In this document: positions 33,805 to 44,238 of the stretch, in pieces
How the letters are laid out: every line of letters starts with the position of its first letter
Position numbering within the stretch: the stretch's first letter is position 1
Assembly: GCA_029378245.1 (NCBI GenBank)
Contig: JARKIF010000005.1
Location: 2,666,001 to 2,730,000, forward strand
Direction: 5' to 3'
DNA from: Roridomyces roridus
Taxonomy: Eukaryota; Basidiomycota; Agaricomycetes; Agaricales; Mycenaceae
Length of the DNA stretch: 64,000 nt
Program-made: the position numbers and the translations under genes
Notes under the pieces: generated by a model
Databases searched by the model: none
Seen by the model: the letters and a program-made list of their open reading frames with translations, nothing else
Told to the model about the DNA's origin: nothing

Positions 33805-35171
33805 TCAGGCAGACGACACACGCACGTTAACCAAGCGTTCAAGGGCAGAGAAAGCGGGGCGCCCGGTATTCTCAGCTTCCAGAGAAGAATACCAGCGCGT
33901 GAAGCGTTTGTTGAGCTTTGCCCTACTCGACATGACCGAATGTTGCCCCGACACGAAGTAGAGGAGCCAGCGGGGATCAAATTTGGAAGGGGTTGTGTCG
34001 TGGCCCGCTTGCTCACGCACGACTTTGGCATGTATCTCCTCAATCTCGTTGTTCTCCCCGTCGCTGATCAACGGACTTGTGTCCAGGATGAAGTTGGCGG
34101 GCCTCCAAGCCCAGAGCGGACGGACTTCGGCGCCCTGCCAGTCAACCACGCCGGTCAGCTGGCCGGAGGTGTTGACAATGACGTTGAGGGAATCGAGGTC
34201 TGGGTGGCGGAGGTAAAAGACGGGCGGATCTGGGTCGAGGAGGTCGTCAGGGAGATCCTGTATGGCTTTCAGGAGCAGCGAGAACCACGCGACAGCAAAG
34301 AAAAGGGGCATCGAGTCGACACCGTCGTTCTGGTGGCGATGCACCATACGCTTGGCGGCCCAAGCTTTGCGATCACTGATTGTTTGCAGCTCTGCATGGA
34401 CCTGAGCGACGAGCCACGCCTTGGAGGAGCGGAACGGGTATCGGTAGCCGGGAAGAGGGCCAACAGTCCCGTCGCTGTCCTTTAGACGCCCGATCGCCCT
34501 CAGCGGGACACTGAAGAGCTGTGCCTGGACCTTCCCAAGATCGTATGCCAGCGCGAGGCGCTGTTCCTGCGGTACCTCTTGCCATTGTTTGCAGCCATGA
34601 CTGTTTCCGGCAATCCTCGATGTGAGCATGTAGGGGTGTTCGAGCGCATGATCAGACCCTGCGTTCCAGTGTAATAGCCTGGGCACAGGGATGGTGGTGT
34701 TTGAGGCAAGAAACTGCATTGTGGCGATCTGAGTGTTTAACAGTAAGCGGAAGTCTACGGCGTAAGATGCATCAGTGAAAACACACCTCAGAGTTGAACT
34801 CGGATTGCATGTCCTTGAGCGGTGGATGGACATTCGGCATGTAACGGATTCTTGGAACAGCGTCCGTTCCATCGGCGAACCAAACAAGGAACACCTGGCG
34901 CCTAGCGATGATTGAGGGGGTCAAAGACAAGGAGCAGAGTTACACGCACAACGTTAGAACTGCCTACGCCAAGCAGACACGCGCCTAAGCAGTCGGTTTT
35001 GAGGATACGGGAAACTTCCGCACGAAGCACGGGGAGAGGGGGCATTGCCTGCAAAAAGACAGAGTCGTCGTGGGACTGGGCGGCGAGTTGTGCCAGGGCG
35101 ACGTCGAGTTGTGCCAGGGAGGGGGCAAGCTCCTTAACGAGCTTCTCGGGAAGGCCCTTTGAAAGCGACAT
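33805..35171 (-). CDS. APH-type phosphotransferase (aminoglycoside phosphotransferase fold)
   Basis: Three exons start at 35171 (MSLSKGLPEKLV). Introns are 34895-34949 and about 34727-34786 (GTGTGT donor). The central part has the ATP lobe phrase VPRLLHWNA...PYMLTSRIAGN. The catalytic-loop equivalent is HPDLDSLNVIVN, followed by GVVDWQGAEVRPLWAW, the usual H-x-D...N and I-D-W pattern of APH/choline-kinase-like enzymes. This is a very large and functionally diverse family in Agaricomycetes. Most members are unstudied and do not confer drug resistance. It is a cytosolic kinase-like protein with unknown substrate. The first catalytic loop reads H-P-D, not the commoner H-G-D. Confidence 0.85.
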
Positions 35172-35600
35172 GGTTAGGCGGAGGAGAGTGACGTGGCAGG
35201 CGTGATTGATTAGGGAGTTTGACTCTGTTCTCTGCCTCCTTCGCAGTGGCGATAGAGTTTTGCATGTAGAGCTTGACGGAACGCGTCTTTGAGTACTATT
35301 TTTGGAGGATGGCCATTTAGAGGTGAGTTCATTATGTAGGGCTGAAAAAGGCGCGAAGAGAACGCGTCAGTGGGTCGAAAGACCACCTTTTGAGCGTATG
35401 TCTTACCTTCGCCCGAGCTACCCGGCTACCCGCCCCCGACTCATAGTCATCGTCGATTCGGTCCCAGAATTGAGGCGAGTGTCGAGCCACACAATCGAGA
35501 GAGCACAGTGGTCGACTTGAAGGATTCGCGAGAAGTCATGAGGTGGTTGAGAGCAAGATCGGCTTGTTTGATGCAGAACAATTCTTGCTCTTGAACCACC
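35172..35600. other. Upstream flank of the family B F-box gene, part of an inverted duplication
   Basis: From about 35300 this DNA matches, in inverse orientation, about 53830-54170. Both contain a fossil-like reading phrase (MSYLRPSYPA) and end in TTGAACCACC before the F-box ATG. The promoter was therefore duplicated with the gene. Confidence 0.6.
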
Positions 35601-36840
35601 ATGTCGACGACAATTCACTCTCTTTCACCCGAAGTTCTTGCACTCATCTTCGAGTGGTGCTGCCAGTCAGATTCGGAACCTCTTGTCCCCTCAGCAGCCG
35701 CAGGGCCATTGTTAGTGGCTCGGATTTCACGCCACTGGCGCAGCGTTGCGCTCTCCACGCCCGTGTTATGGTGTTCTCTTTCTTTTCGCTTAAAGAAACT
35801 GGGGGAAACACTGCCTTTCCTCAAAACGTGGCTGGAACGCTCTGGTTCCTGTCCCCTTACCCTCAACCTGGCGTACAAATCACCCAGGCGGGCCTGGGAA
35901 AAGCCAACTGTCCTGCCCGTGGTCGATATTTTGTGCCTGCATGCACACCAATTTGAATGGCTACGCCTTCATTTACCGTGCTCGGACCTTGTTCGCCTCG
36001 GACAATTGGCATTCCCCAGACTGCGTCGTCTGGATTACAGCTTGGTGGACAGGGAGACGGAACTGCCAGACATAGACCTCTTCACGTGCACACCGCAGCT
36101 CAGCGAGCTCTATACCACGGGATATGCGGTTTGCGCGCTGCTTGCTCAAAAGCAGTTTCCCTGGACCCAGTTGACAACGTTCCGATGTTCGTACTACAAC
36201 CTGTACGATTGTTTACAAGTCTTTCGATTGGCACCATCCCTGCAGCATTGTGCTCTTGTCGTTGAGCACCCCGCGGCCTTCCACCGGCCTATAGCGACTA
36301 TCTCCCCACTTCCCCATCTCCGTTCCTTCTCTTTGAAAGGCGGTTGGACCGATACACAGATTCTGTGCCAGCTTCAGCTGCCCGGACTACACGAATTAAG
36401 CTTCAGCGTGAGCCGCACCTCACAGCTGACTCCCCTCATATCGCGATGTCCCTCCATCCGCATCCTGGAGCTCAGGCTGTATGCTCTCCCCGAGGATGTA
36501 CCCCCAATCCTCGAGTATTTTCGCTCTCTATCGTCTTTGGTCCAGCTGCAAGTACATGGCCATGGATTTCGCTCACACATACTGGTGGCGGTTTTGGAAG
36601 CATTGGAGAACGACGGGAGTTTTCTCCCGAGACTCGAGACGCTTCACTTCGAATGCACCTCGGAATCAGGGCTATATCCCTCCCTCGTGAAGATGCTGGT
36701 GCAAGCTAAAACCCTTCGACCGCTCAGCACGGTGTCCTTTCATTTCACGCAATCAGTCGGCGTGTTGGAAAAGCAAGACGATTCGGCCATCGCTGCGCTG
36801 AGAAGGGATGGTGTGGATATACGTTTTAGCTGAATCTGTA
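35300..36840 (+). repeat. Inverted duplication, left arm (F-box family B gene plus promoter)
   Basis: This segment corresponds to the reverse complement of about 52025-54175. Over the C-terminal 280 residues of the F-box gene the two arms differ at only about a dozen residues, so the duplication or gene conversion is recent. Confidence 0.85.
35601..36833 (+). CDS. F-box protein, family B, intact
   Basis: A single exon of 410 codons. An F-box sits at the extreme N-terminus (LSPEVLALIFEWC...ARISRHWRSVALSTPVLW), followed by leucine-rich repeats (FPRLRRLDYSL, CTPQLSELYTTGYAV, LPHLRSFSLKGG, LPGLHELSFS). It is the intact reference for the broken copies at 6.1-7.4 kb and 52.0-53.8 kb and for the relics at 48.6 and 49.9-50.8 kb. 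It is presumably a Skp1-binding adaptor of an SCF ligase. The repeats would choose the substrate, which is unknown. The start at 35601 is shared by the paralogues. Confidence 0.85.
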   Translation: MSTTIHSLSPEVLALIFEWCCQSDSEPLVPSAAAGPLLVARISRHWRSVALSTPVLWCSLSFRLKKLGETLPFLKTWLERSGSCPLTLNLAYKSPRRAWEKPTVLPVVDILCLHAHQFEWLRLHLPCSDLVRLGQLAFPRLRRLDYSLVDRETELPDIDLFTCTPQLSELYTTGYAVCALLAQKQFPWTQLTTFRCSYYNLYDCLQVFRLAPSLQHCALVVEHPAAFHRPIATISPLPHLRSFSLKGGWTDTQILCQLQLPGLHELSFSVSRTSQLTPLISRCPSIRILELRLYALPEDVPPILEYFRSLSSLVQLQVHGHGFRSHILVAVLEALENDGSFLPRLETLHFECTSESGLYPSLVKMLVQAKTLRPLSTVSFHFTQSVGVLEKQDDSAIAALRRDGVDIRFS

Positions 36841-36959
36841 CTAGAGTTTCCAATGACAGAGTTTAGCATGTACAGCTCACGGATTTTTGACGATAACTTG
36901 GGGCCGAAGACTGCGCGCGTCAACTGACGTCAACAAATTGTCTTGTGATCCTGACCACC

Positions 36960-38204
36960 ATGGTCCACTTACCGCAGGAACTCATCGACGCCATCGTGGA
37001 CAATGTTGCTAATACCAAAGAATGGCATCAAGCTCAAGATCTCGATACCTTGAAGGCTTGTGCTTTGGCGGCCCGTGTCTTCGTGGTGCCTTGCCAACGG
37101 CATCTCTTTCGGTCCTACGTCCTGAGACCTCACAGGGTAACGGATATCTGTACTCGACTCATCGGTAGCCCGACTCTGGCATCTTACATTCAGGATTTGG
37201 AGATCTCCATCTGGTCCAAGGCCCTGGATACCACGATTATCGAACTGCTGGCATCCTTCTTCCCTCTCTTGACCAGACTCGACCGCCTGGTCGTTGACTG
37301 GTGCTACCACAGTCCAAATTGGGCGCTCTGCCCTACTACATTACGCACCGCTCTCATTGGCATTCTGTCGCGTCCAACGCTGCGATGCCTTGGGCTACGA
37401 GACTGTCCCAGTATGCCTGCTTCAGTCATCAGGCATGCTCTGGCGTCGTTCCAGGAGGTGGCCTTCATCCACATCAGTGTCTACGAGGATGAAACATCCC
37501 CTCTTATGGCCAAGGTACCTCGGGGGAACGCAAGTCTTCGGCGTCTTCTCATTCGACCGATCTTGAAAGGGCCAGGCGAGGATACTACTCTCCAAACGTT
37601 CCTTCTCGGCGAGAGAAGTGGAGGATTTCTGAGAGGTCTTCAGCATCTTCAGCTGTCTCTCTCTCATCCAGGGACTCTCGAGAGATGCGAAGAGATTGCA
37701 CGGGCTTGCTCCACATCTCTCCAGCACATGGTCATTGATTTCAATAGTAGGTCCGCCATTACTGCAATGTGAACGAGCTTAATTCCTTCCTTAGCCATGC
37801 AATATCATCCTATTCCCCCTCTTCCAAACATGCCTGCCATGCGTGTTTTGACTCTGGTTTGTTGTGCAAGGCGGCTGCGTATCACGACTCCGCTGCGGTC
37901 AATCGTGGCCAGCCTACCCGTTTGTATGCCCGGACTCGAAGCCGTCAACTTAGTGCTCGATTCGGACATCCTTGATTCCGCCCAGCCAAACCACAAGAAC
38001 ATGGACGAAGCATTGGGGAACCTTCCGTCTTTGCGGAAGGTCCACTTCACCATTGCGTGTTCGCACCACGCCTCTCGAGACATCGCGGATGTCTATCGAA
38101 AAACCCTCCCTTTGACGGAAAGTGTCGGACTTCTTTCTTTCAAGATCTGCGACGTGGACGGTTTACCAAGTCGGGCACATACTATGTATTGCTTTTCGAA
38201 TTAG
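36960..38204 (+). CDS. F-box-like/LRR protein, family C
   Basis: Two exons (36960-37746, 37795-38204) are joined over a 48-nt intron with GTAGGT donor. The N-terminus (LPQELIDAIVDNV...LKACALAARVFVVPCQRHLF) is a degenerate F-box-like helix bundle common in Agaricomycetes. It is followed by irregular leucine-rich strands (FPLLTRLDRLVVD, RPTLRCLGLRDCP). A paralogue with the same exon structure lies at 55.2-56.4 kb on the opposite strand. It is placed between family B and family A genes. Function unknown beyond a possible SCF link. Confidence 0.75.
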
Positions 38205-38320
38205 TTTCTCTCATGTCCGTACAAAGAATCCATCCATTATGGTCTCAAGAGGCGGACGGTTTCGATCAAGTTGTGCATCGGTGATGCCGCATCAGATCTC
38301 AGACCTCTTCCTCTTTCACC

Positions 38321-40033
38321 ATGTCCATCGAGGACCTCCGCAAACATCTAACGCGACTGGAAGCGCAAATTATCCATCTCCGACGCGTCCTTGTCCACGC
38401 TGAACGCCAAAGGATCGCCGTACAAGAGCAATTACAAAAAGTCGCGACCTTTCCCGTCGTGTCCCTCCCCGTGGAAATCACGATTCAAATATTCACCCAT
38501 TGTCTCCCCACAATCAAAGAGCTGCTCAAAAGCAGTCGACATTCGGACCTACGCGATCCCCCGCTCGTGTTTTTAGGCGTCTGCCGAAGGTGGAGGGACA
38601 TTGCATTGGGAACCCCGGCTCTGTGGTCGACGCTGCAGATGCGGTTTGATGCTATTCCCCTGCAAGTGATTTCGGAGCCTGGAGTGGTTGAAGGGTTCGT
38701 GGACCGGTGGTTGGGACGCGCGAAGAATCGACCGCTTTCGCTTGTTCTGCATACGGACAAGTACGAGGGGGAGGATTATTTTGATTTTGGGATTGAACGG
38801 GTCAGGGATATCATTCGTCGGCATGCACCGAGGATTGAAAGTCTGGATTTGTATTCCAGTCGGACGGAGATGCGCAAGTTGGCTCTGGACTCGGTGGCGT
38901 TCCCATTACTCCAGCGGGTGGTCGTTTGCGATGTGGATGGGTGGCTTGGCGACGACTCTGCTGATCCAGTGGACGTGTTTAGCAACGCGCCTCTGCTCAC
39001 GCGGGTCCACCTATTCGAAAACACGACATACTCCTCCTTTGTGTTTCCCGCACTGCAGTTGACCGAGTTCGAGGGCCGCCTAGATGATCTCGAGTTCTTC
39101 AATCTGGCCCCTAATCTCATCACGGCCAAGTGCATGGTGGACTTCGTTCCCGAACCGCCCTCTGTGGTCACCCACGCGCATCTCCAGTCCCTCACCCTCG
39201 CCAAAGACGAATCAGACCCCAGCGACCCCATGGATATACTCCCACACTTGATTCTCCCCAAACTCGAGACGTTGGATGTATCTGACATCAAGGATATGGA
39301 CCCTGCATCGATTTCAGGGCTCGTACAACGCTCGGCGGCAAAGCTCGACACGTTGTGCATCACCGTGCCCAATGACCTGTACTTTTCACGCTGGTTGGGT
39401 TGTCTGGGTGTTTTGAACGACACACTCGAACATCTCTCCGTGCATTCGCCGTCCAGCTCATTCCTGAGTCTGTTGACCATTCTGGGGGATCCCCGGTATG
39501 AGCGCGCGGGACCGGCGCTGCCGCACCTCAAAGCACTCAGTATTAGCCATGCGGGGGAAATTCATTTTGGTGACTTGGTCGAGTGCTTGACGAGGCGATC
39601 ACCCCGACTCGAGTCTTTCTCGATTCGATTCAAAGCTGGTACCTTCCTCCATGATGAAATATACCATGAGGGTAGTCGGACAGAAATCGTCAGCATTTTG
39701 TCGACTTTGGCCGAGGAGGGGATGGATATTCACATTGGGTCTGGGGGTCGAAAGGAGCCTTATGTCCAGTTAATTCGGTGTGTGCTTTTTTCTCTTTCAC
39801 GAATGCATTTATTTACAAACGAGCAAGGTCTTGATTACTTGTCCTTATCCACTCGCGCAAGGACCTGTTCATGCGCCCTGGACAACTCTTTCTGTTCCTC
39901 CACTCCCATATCTAGCAAACGCACCGCATGCTCGAGCGTCTCGTGCGTCAGAGTTGCACCCTCGTACAATGCATCCAACGCCTTGTATGGTTCTGGCACG
40001 ATTCTGTTGTTTTCCAACAGCCCGTGGATGTAG
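38321..40033 (+). CDS. F-box-like protein, family A; C-terminus uncertain
   Basis: It opens MSIEDLRKHLTRLEAQ, a short coiled segment, then an F-box-like domain (LPVEITIQIFTHCLP...VCRRWRDIALGTPALWSTL) and leucine-rich sequence. This is the same arrangement as the 4.6-6.1 kb gene. The homologous part ends around 39780 (EEGMDIHIGSG...VQLIRC). The frame stays open to 40033, but those last ~85 residues are the antisense of a conserved exon of the neighbouring mitochondrial gene. The true end is probably near 39785, either via a GTGTGC donor at 39779 or by an unrecognised stop after splicing. Confidence 0.75.
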   Translation: MSIEDLRKHLTRLEAQIIHLRRVLVHAERQRIAVQEQLQKVATFPVVSLPVEITIQIFTHCLPTIKELLKSSRHSDLRDPPLVFLGVCRRWRDIALGTPALWSTLQMRFDAIPLQVISEPGVVEGFVDRWLGRAKNRPLSLVLHTDKYEGEDYFDFGIERVRDIIRRHAPRIESLDLYSSRTEMRKLALDSVAFPLLQRVVVCDVDGWLGDDSADPVDVFSNAPLLTRVHLFENTTYSSFVFPALQLTEFEGRLDDLEFFNLAPNLITAKCMVDFVPEPPSVVTHAHLQSLTLAKDESDPSDPMDILPHLILPKLETLDVSDIKDMDPASISGLVQRSAAKLDTLCITVPNDLYFSRWLGCLGVLNDTLEHLSVHSPSSSFLSLLTILGDPRYERAGPALPHLKALSISHAGEIHFGDLVECLTRRSPRLESFSIRFKAGTFLHDEIYHEGSRTEIVSILSTLAEEGMDIHIGSGGRKEPYVQLIRCVLFSLSRMHLFTNEQGLDYLSLSTRARTCSCALDNSFCSSTPISSKRTACSSVSCVRVAPSYNASNALYGSGTILLFSNSPWM

Positions 40034-40725
40034 CGAGCTGCGCGCATTGCTTTCCAATGCGACCATGTCCGCCAAGCGCAGAAGTAGAAGGGGAAGTTGG
40101 GAATTATGGCTGGGGATGACGATGTCAAGGGGTTATTGCACGGCGAGCATGCGACGACGTACGGATGAGCTTTAGTGGGGCCGAGAGGATGGCGAACTGG
40201 ATTTTCATGCAATTTAGAGGTGAAGGAGAGGCAAGGGTGGTGGGACGCACGAATACATAGGTCAAGATGCCTCTTTGGTGGACTGGAATGCGATCCTTTA
40301 CGAGCGTTCGGAGGTTATCGAGGGATTGTGGGCCGGATATCGCTTTTGGTGGATACAAGAGCGGGATACTTCGTGCATCGAGAGGAGGAGGGGCCATGGA
40401 CAGATCTAGCGTCTTGAGGTTGGACTCTTCAAAGTCTAGCCGATCCATGAGTCTTTCTCCCAGCGTAAAGGCTCTTTGCTATAACACAGATGAGAGGGAG
40501 CGCTGTGTTAGTTAAGAAATATACCTTTAGCGTGCCCTTCTCCGCTGTGCCAAAAGCAGCCCAAGTCTTCTCCGCCCACTTGCTGAATCCCTCCTCTGGC
40601 ATCCAACGAGTCAAGATCGTTCGGGGAGGAGGTGGTCGTGGAGGCGGCGCGGTTATTCTGAAGCTGTAGAACGTGGGCACCGATCTAGACGCGTTTATCC
40701 GTAGAGGAAGTGCGATGATACGCAT
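39835..40725 (-). CDS. Mitochondrial K+/H+ exchange-related protein (Mit_KHE1 type)
   Basis: Four exons are assembled: 40725 to about 40526, then from about 40479, then FAILSAPLKLI, and a last exon ending at 39835. The conserved C-terminal part PNFPFYFCAWRTWSHWKAMRAARYIHGLLENN and the N-terminal basic/hydroxylated leader (MRIIALPLRINASRS) match the fungal family that includes yeast YDL183C. That is an inner-membrane protein proposed to help form an active mitochondrial potassium/proton exchanger. An upstream in-frame Met at 40746 is an alternative start. It lies antisense to the open tail of the F-box gene at 38.3 kb. Confidence 0.75.
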
Positions 40726-40839
40726 TGTAGAACGAGACGAAGCCATGAAAAACGTGCATGTTTTGCGAGCCGCCGAGGAGACGCGTCGTGCGTCGGCATC
40801 AGGGGACTCGGAGATGACGAGAACACTGCCGCTGATTTC

Positions 40840-41877
40840 ATGTCTTTTGCTAAGCAACAACCTTCAAAAACTTCGACGCGGGGTAGGCATAGACGACGAG
40901 CACGCGATCTAGCTGGCTGAATCCATGCAGGGAGACCGGGAGGTTCAAGAGCTCAGTCGCGTACACCGAGTGTCAGTTCAAGTCGTTCCACTTCCAGCGT
41001 TTCTGTCAGCGATGGAGACCGCAAATCTGAAGACCAGGCCACCGCGTCGACCAGCAAATCTGAAGCTGAGCCTCAACCAGATGCTCCTCAACGCACCTCG
41101 GACCCTCTGCAAGTCGCCGCCCAAGTGTATCCGTGGATGTACATGACTTCGACGCTCGACGCGTGTTTCGAGTCTGCGGGGAAAGCGGCAGAGGTGAGAT
41201 TTGTACATACGTCTTGCACGGCCCATAACCTAAATATCTACCAGCAAGATATCGCTGCACGCACAGAGGCGGTTTCCGAACTAGAGGCTACCATGTCAGA
41301 TCAGCGCGTTCGTCTGGAAGCGGAGCGGAGCATCGAGTTCTACGACGAGCTTTCCACCGACAAGGTCTGTGTTTAAACCCACTCTCTCTTCACTTTCTCC
41401 AACTTGAATCTAGTTCGCGACAAGCGCGCCGTCGATAATGCAAGCCTTCCTCGCACATGGAGATGCGTGTTCTTCATTGGAAGTGGATGCTCTAAAGCTC
41501 TCCAGTCGTGACCCAGCACTTTCCGAAGACGATTTCTCTCCGATGGAGCCATACAACGATATGCTGGATAGATTAGGCGCGTCCCCGTCTCCTTCACGTC
41601 TGAATCATCTAACGAGCGCACAGACAAATTAGAAAACGAGACGAACGAACTCCACGCTTCTATAGTGGCTCTGACGCAAGAGTCGGCAGAGGACGATACA
41701 GAGCAGTCTGCTCGGTCGCAGATCACACACTTGTTCTCGTCGTGTCTGCCGCTTTTGCAAGGACGGAGAGAGAACCTCGAGATGGCGCGACAGCTCCTGG
41801 AAGGCGCAAAGGAGAACCACGCTATGATGTTACATTTGGAGAGTTTAGGGTATACATCCGACGACGAGGAGTCCTAA
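40840..41877 (+). CDS. Uncharacterised Ser-rich coiled-coil protein
   Basis: Exon 1 (40840-40882, MSFAKQQPSKTSTRG) joins over a 48-nt intron to a Ser/Arg-rich segment (SRAQSRTPSVSSSRSTSS...DGDRKSEDQ), then to 41193. Exons 41245-41364 and 41414 onward give heptad-like sequence (ARTEAVSELEATMSDQRVRLEAERSIEF). The end is NETNELHASIVALTQES...LLEGAKENHAMMLHLESLGYTSDDEES with stop at 41875-41877. A one-base break or unrecognised intron lies near 41578-41635. I recognise no family. A structural or cytoskeletal role is possible but only an inference. Confidence 0.55.
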
Positions 41878-42669
41878 TTCAATTGCATGAACATCACCAC
41901 CATTCCCAAGAGCACAACGAGCCCGCCGATGACACTCGCGAGAATAACCGACTTGTAGGTCGCCTGTACGACCACAATATCATCCTTGATCGCACCTGGC
42001 ACCTTCTCAAAGTGCTGCTGCAACTCTGCCGTGCGCTGCACGAGCGTCGGGTCATCGCCTACAACGACCCACACCTTCTTCGTATCTTCCTCCTCCTGCT
42101 GCTGCGCGAATGAATCATCCTTGAACCGCTGGACCGACCCAGGGCGCGCGCACGATGCTCGTAACCAGCCCCGATTGTCCCGCCGTAGCCTGCATACGGG
42201 GGAGGTCCACGAGACTGACGCGCACGATGCTCAGAACGGGGTCGCACAGACTTAGTGCGTGGGCTTGGTCCATGACTTGCGCCATTGGCGTCTTGGGGCG
42301 GCGCGAGGTGTGGCGGATTGGGCTCGGTGGGTCACTCGAGTCGTTATCTGAATCGCTCGCGACAGAGACGGGGATGGTGTTGCCATCTTCGTCGACGAGG
42401 ACGGTTGGTGGCGATGAGTCGGCGGGGCCAGGGAGGGGAGGGGGAATGGCTACGTGTGGAGTCCAGGAAGGGTCGCGCCAATGTCTCGAGATCCCAATCT
42501 CCATGTTTGCGCGTATGGCGTTGACGTTCTGCGGCGTGGTGGGAGGGGTTGCGGGCAACGTCGGTGCTGCTGCCAAGTCCTCTGGCGCGATTCCGCAGGT
42601 TTCGGCTTTGTGGCCCTTCATGGGGAGGTGGCATTTGCGGCACCTACGGATGGATGGTGAGGAGGCCAT
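41874..42669 (-). CDS. Putative tail-anchored membrane protein with N-terminal zinc-knuckle-like motif
   Basis: The N-terminus (RRCRKCHLPMKGHKAETCG) has Cys/His spacing like a small zinc ribbon or knuckle. A Pro-rich linker and an acidic Ser stretch (SDSDNDSSDPPSP) follow, then a conserved helical part (VQRFKDDSFAQQQEEEDTKKVWVVVGDDPTLVQRTAELQQHFEKVP). The C-terminus is a single hydrophobic segment (SVILASVIGGLVVLLGMVVMFM) ending at 41874, consistent with tail anchoring. The frame shifts by one base near 42120-42135 (APWVGP to VQRFKDD). Its stop codon overlaps the stop of the convergent coiled-coil gene. Family not recognised. Confidence 0.55.
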
Positions 42670-42942
42670 GGTGGTGGAGTGAAGCGAAGAAAAGGTCGGT
42701 TATCGAGTCTTTGTACTCCTTGACGACCGAGCAAGACGCGTCGCGAGATAAAGGTTCTTTGCACGGCCTTTGTATCCGTAAGAGGAAGGATTGCCGAGTC
42801 TTCACAATAAGGTCTTGATGATGTACATGCCACTGTAAAACAATGACTCGAGTTCGGGAGAAGATTGAGCAAGTCCAGGGATCCGGAGGTGGTGGTGGTT
42901 CGGGACAAAGTGTGATCAAACCATCACTTGGCTTTCTCCCTC

Positions 42943-44238
42943 ATGTCTGCAATCTGCTCCTTACCACCTGAGCTATTGGCTCTCATTTTCGAATGGTGCA
43001 TCATATACGAGTTTGGGTCAGATCTTCTGGGTCCCAGAAAGACCGCCGCGCCGCTCTTGCTAACCCACATCTCGCAACATTGGCGAAACGTCGCTACCTG
43101 CACACCCACATTATGGAATTCTCTCCGTCTGAACTTGGACCACCCATCGCCTCGGATACCGCTTCTTAGGGAATGGCTGGGACGTTCGGGGTCTCTGTCG
43201 GTCAGCCTGGACTTGACGTTCACTCAATGTTCTGCTGGTGCACGACGAGCGGCAGTCGTGGACATCCTGCGTGCACATTCCCATCAGTTCGACTCGCTGA
43301 GCCTGTATCTTCCGTCTACAGATATTATCCGATTCGCAGCAAGCCCCCTCCCTCGTCTGCGATGTGTAGATCTTCGATGGCCCGACGGGACAGGGCTTTT
43401 GAACGCTACGCTTTTCGCAGACGCGCCGCGGCTTGTTCAGCTGTCGAGCACCGGGGTCACGTTAGCCGCGCTGCTTGCTCCGTCCCTCCTTCCCTGGGCA
43501 CAATTGAAGACGATCCGGTGCTCTTCCTATACCACATTCGAGTGTTCAGAGATCTTGCGATTGGCAGTTTCTCTCGAGAATTGCTCCTTCTCAAGCGAAC
43601 GCCGCGAAAGTGGTCGAGATCCTCTCACGAGTCTCTCTACATATCTCCAACTCCGAACGCTCTCTTTTGACCGCGGGCGGCACGATTCGGAGATTCTCAG
43701 TACCGTCGAATTGCCGGGGCTGGAAGAACTGCGGTTCAGCGTGGAGGAATCCGATCCGCTCCCCTCGATAACGCACTATCCTTCCCTCCGCAAGTTAGAC
43801 CTTCATTTCAAAGGAATGCGCCACGCGACGCACCCGATGGTCGAGTACCTTTGCTCTTTGTCCACTTTGGTCGAGCTGCGCGTGACGGGTTTTCGTGGAA
43901 ATATGCTGGGTGCGTTGGTAGCCGCCATGCAGTCCAACAGCACTCCGTTTTTACTTGACCTGGAGACGCTACACATACAGAGCGAGAGCGACCGCTATTT
44001 GTATGCTCCTCTTGTCGAGATGCTGCAGGCGCGATGTGTTGGGCCGCTCAAGAAGGTTTCCTTTGAATTCCGGGCGTCGTTTGACAGCTTGGATGAGCAA
44101 GGGCAGGCGATCATATCTTCTCTTCAGTGGAATGGCATGGATGTATCTTTTGTTGCGCGGTCTTGCTTTGGTCGTAGTGCAGCTAGTGGGTGGGGTAAAA
44201 GTATTCTAAGGACCGTAGACACATCACCGATCAAATGA
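42943..44238 (+). CDS. F-box protein, family B-like (tandem copy 1)
   Basis: Single exon. It starts MSAICSLPPELLALIFEWC, with the F-box completed by ISQHWRNVATCTPTLWNSL, and continues as leucine-rich repeats to SPIK at 44238. It shares overall design and several phrases (FEWC, HWRNVA, LPWAQL) with the next gene and with family B. Its stop codon overlaps the start codon of the next F-box gene (ATGA), so the pair is either co-transcribed or the second has its promoter inside the first. Confidence 0.8.
   Translation: MSAICSLPPELLALIFEWCIIYEFGSDLLGPRKTAAPLLLTHISQHWRNVATCTPTLWNSLRLNLDHPSPRIPLLREWLGRSGSLSVSLDLTFTQCSAGARRAAVVDILRAHSHQFDSLSLYLPSTDIIRFAASPLPRLRCVDLRWPDGTGLLNATLFADAPRLVQLSSTGVTLAALLAPSLLPWAQLKTIRCSSYTTFECSEILRLAVSLENCSFSSERRESGRDPLTSLSTYLQLRTLSFDRGRHDSEILSTVELPGLEELRFSVEESDPLPSITHYPSLRKLDLHFKGMRHATHPMVEYLCSLSTLVELRVTGFRGNMLGALVAAMQSNSTPFLLDLETLHIQSESDRYLYAPLVEMLQARCVGPLKKVSFEFRASFDSLDEQGQAIISSLQWNGMDVSFVARSCFGRSAASGWGKSILRTVDTSPIK

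Noticed and set aside
33805..35171. APH-like gene as an antibiotic-resistance determinant
   Set aside because: The APH fold is widespread in Agaricomycetes with unrelated substrates. Nothing in the sequence or context indicates aminoglycoside resistance.
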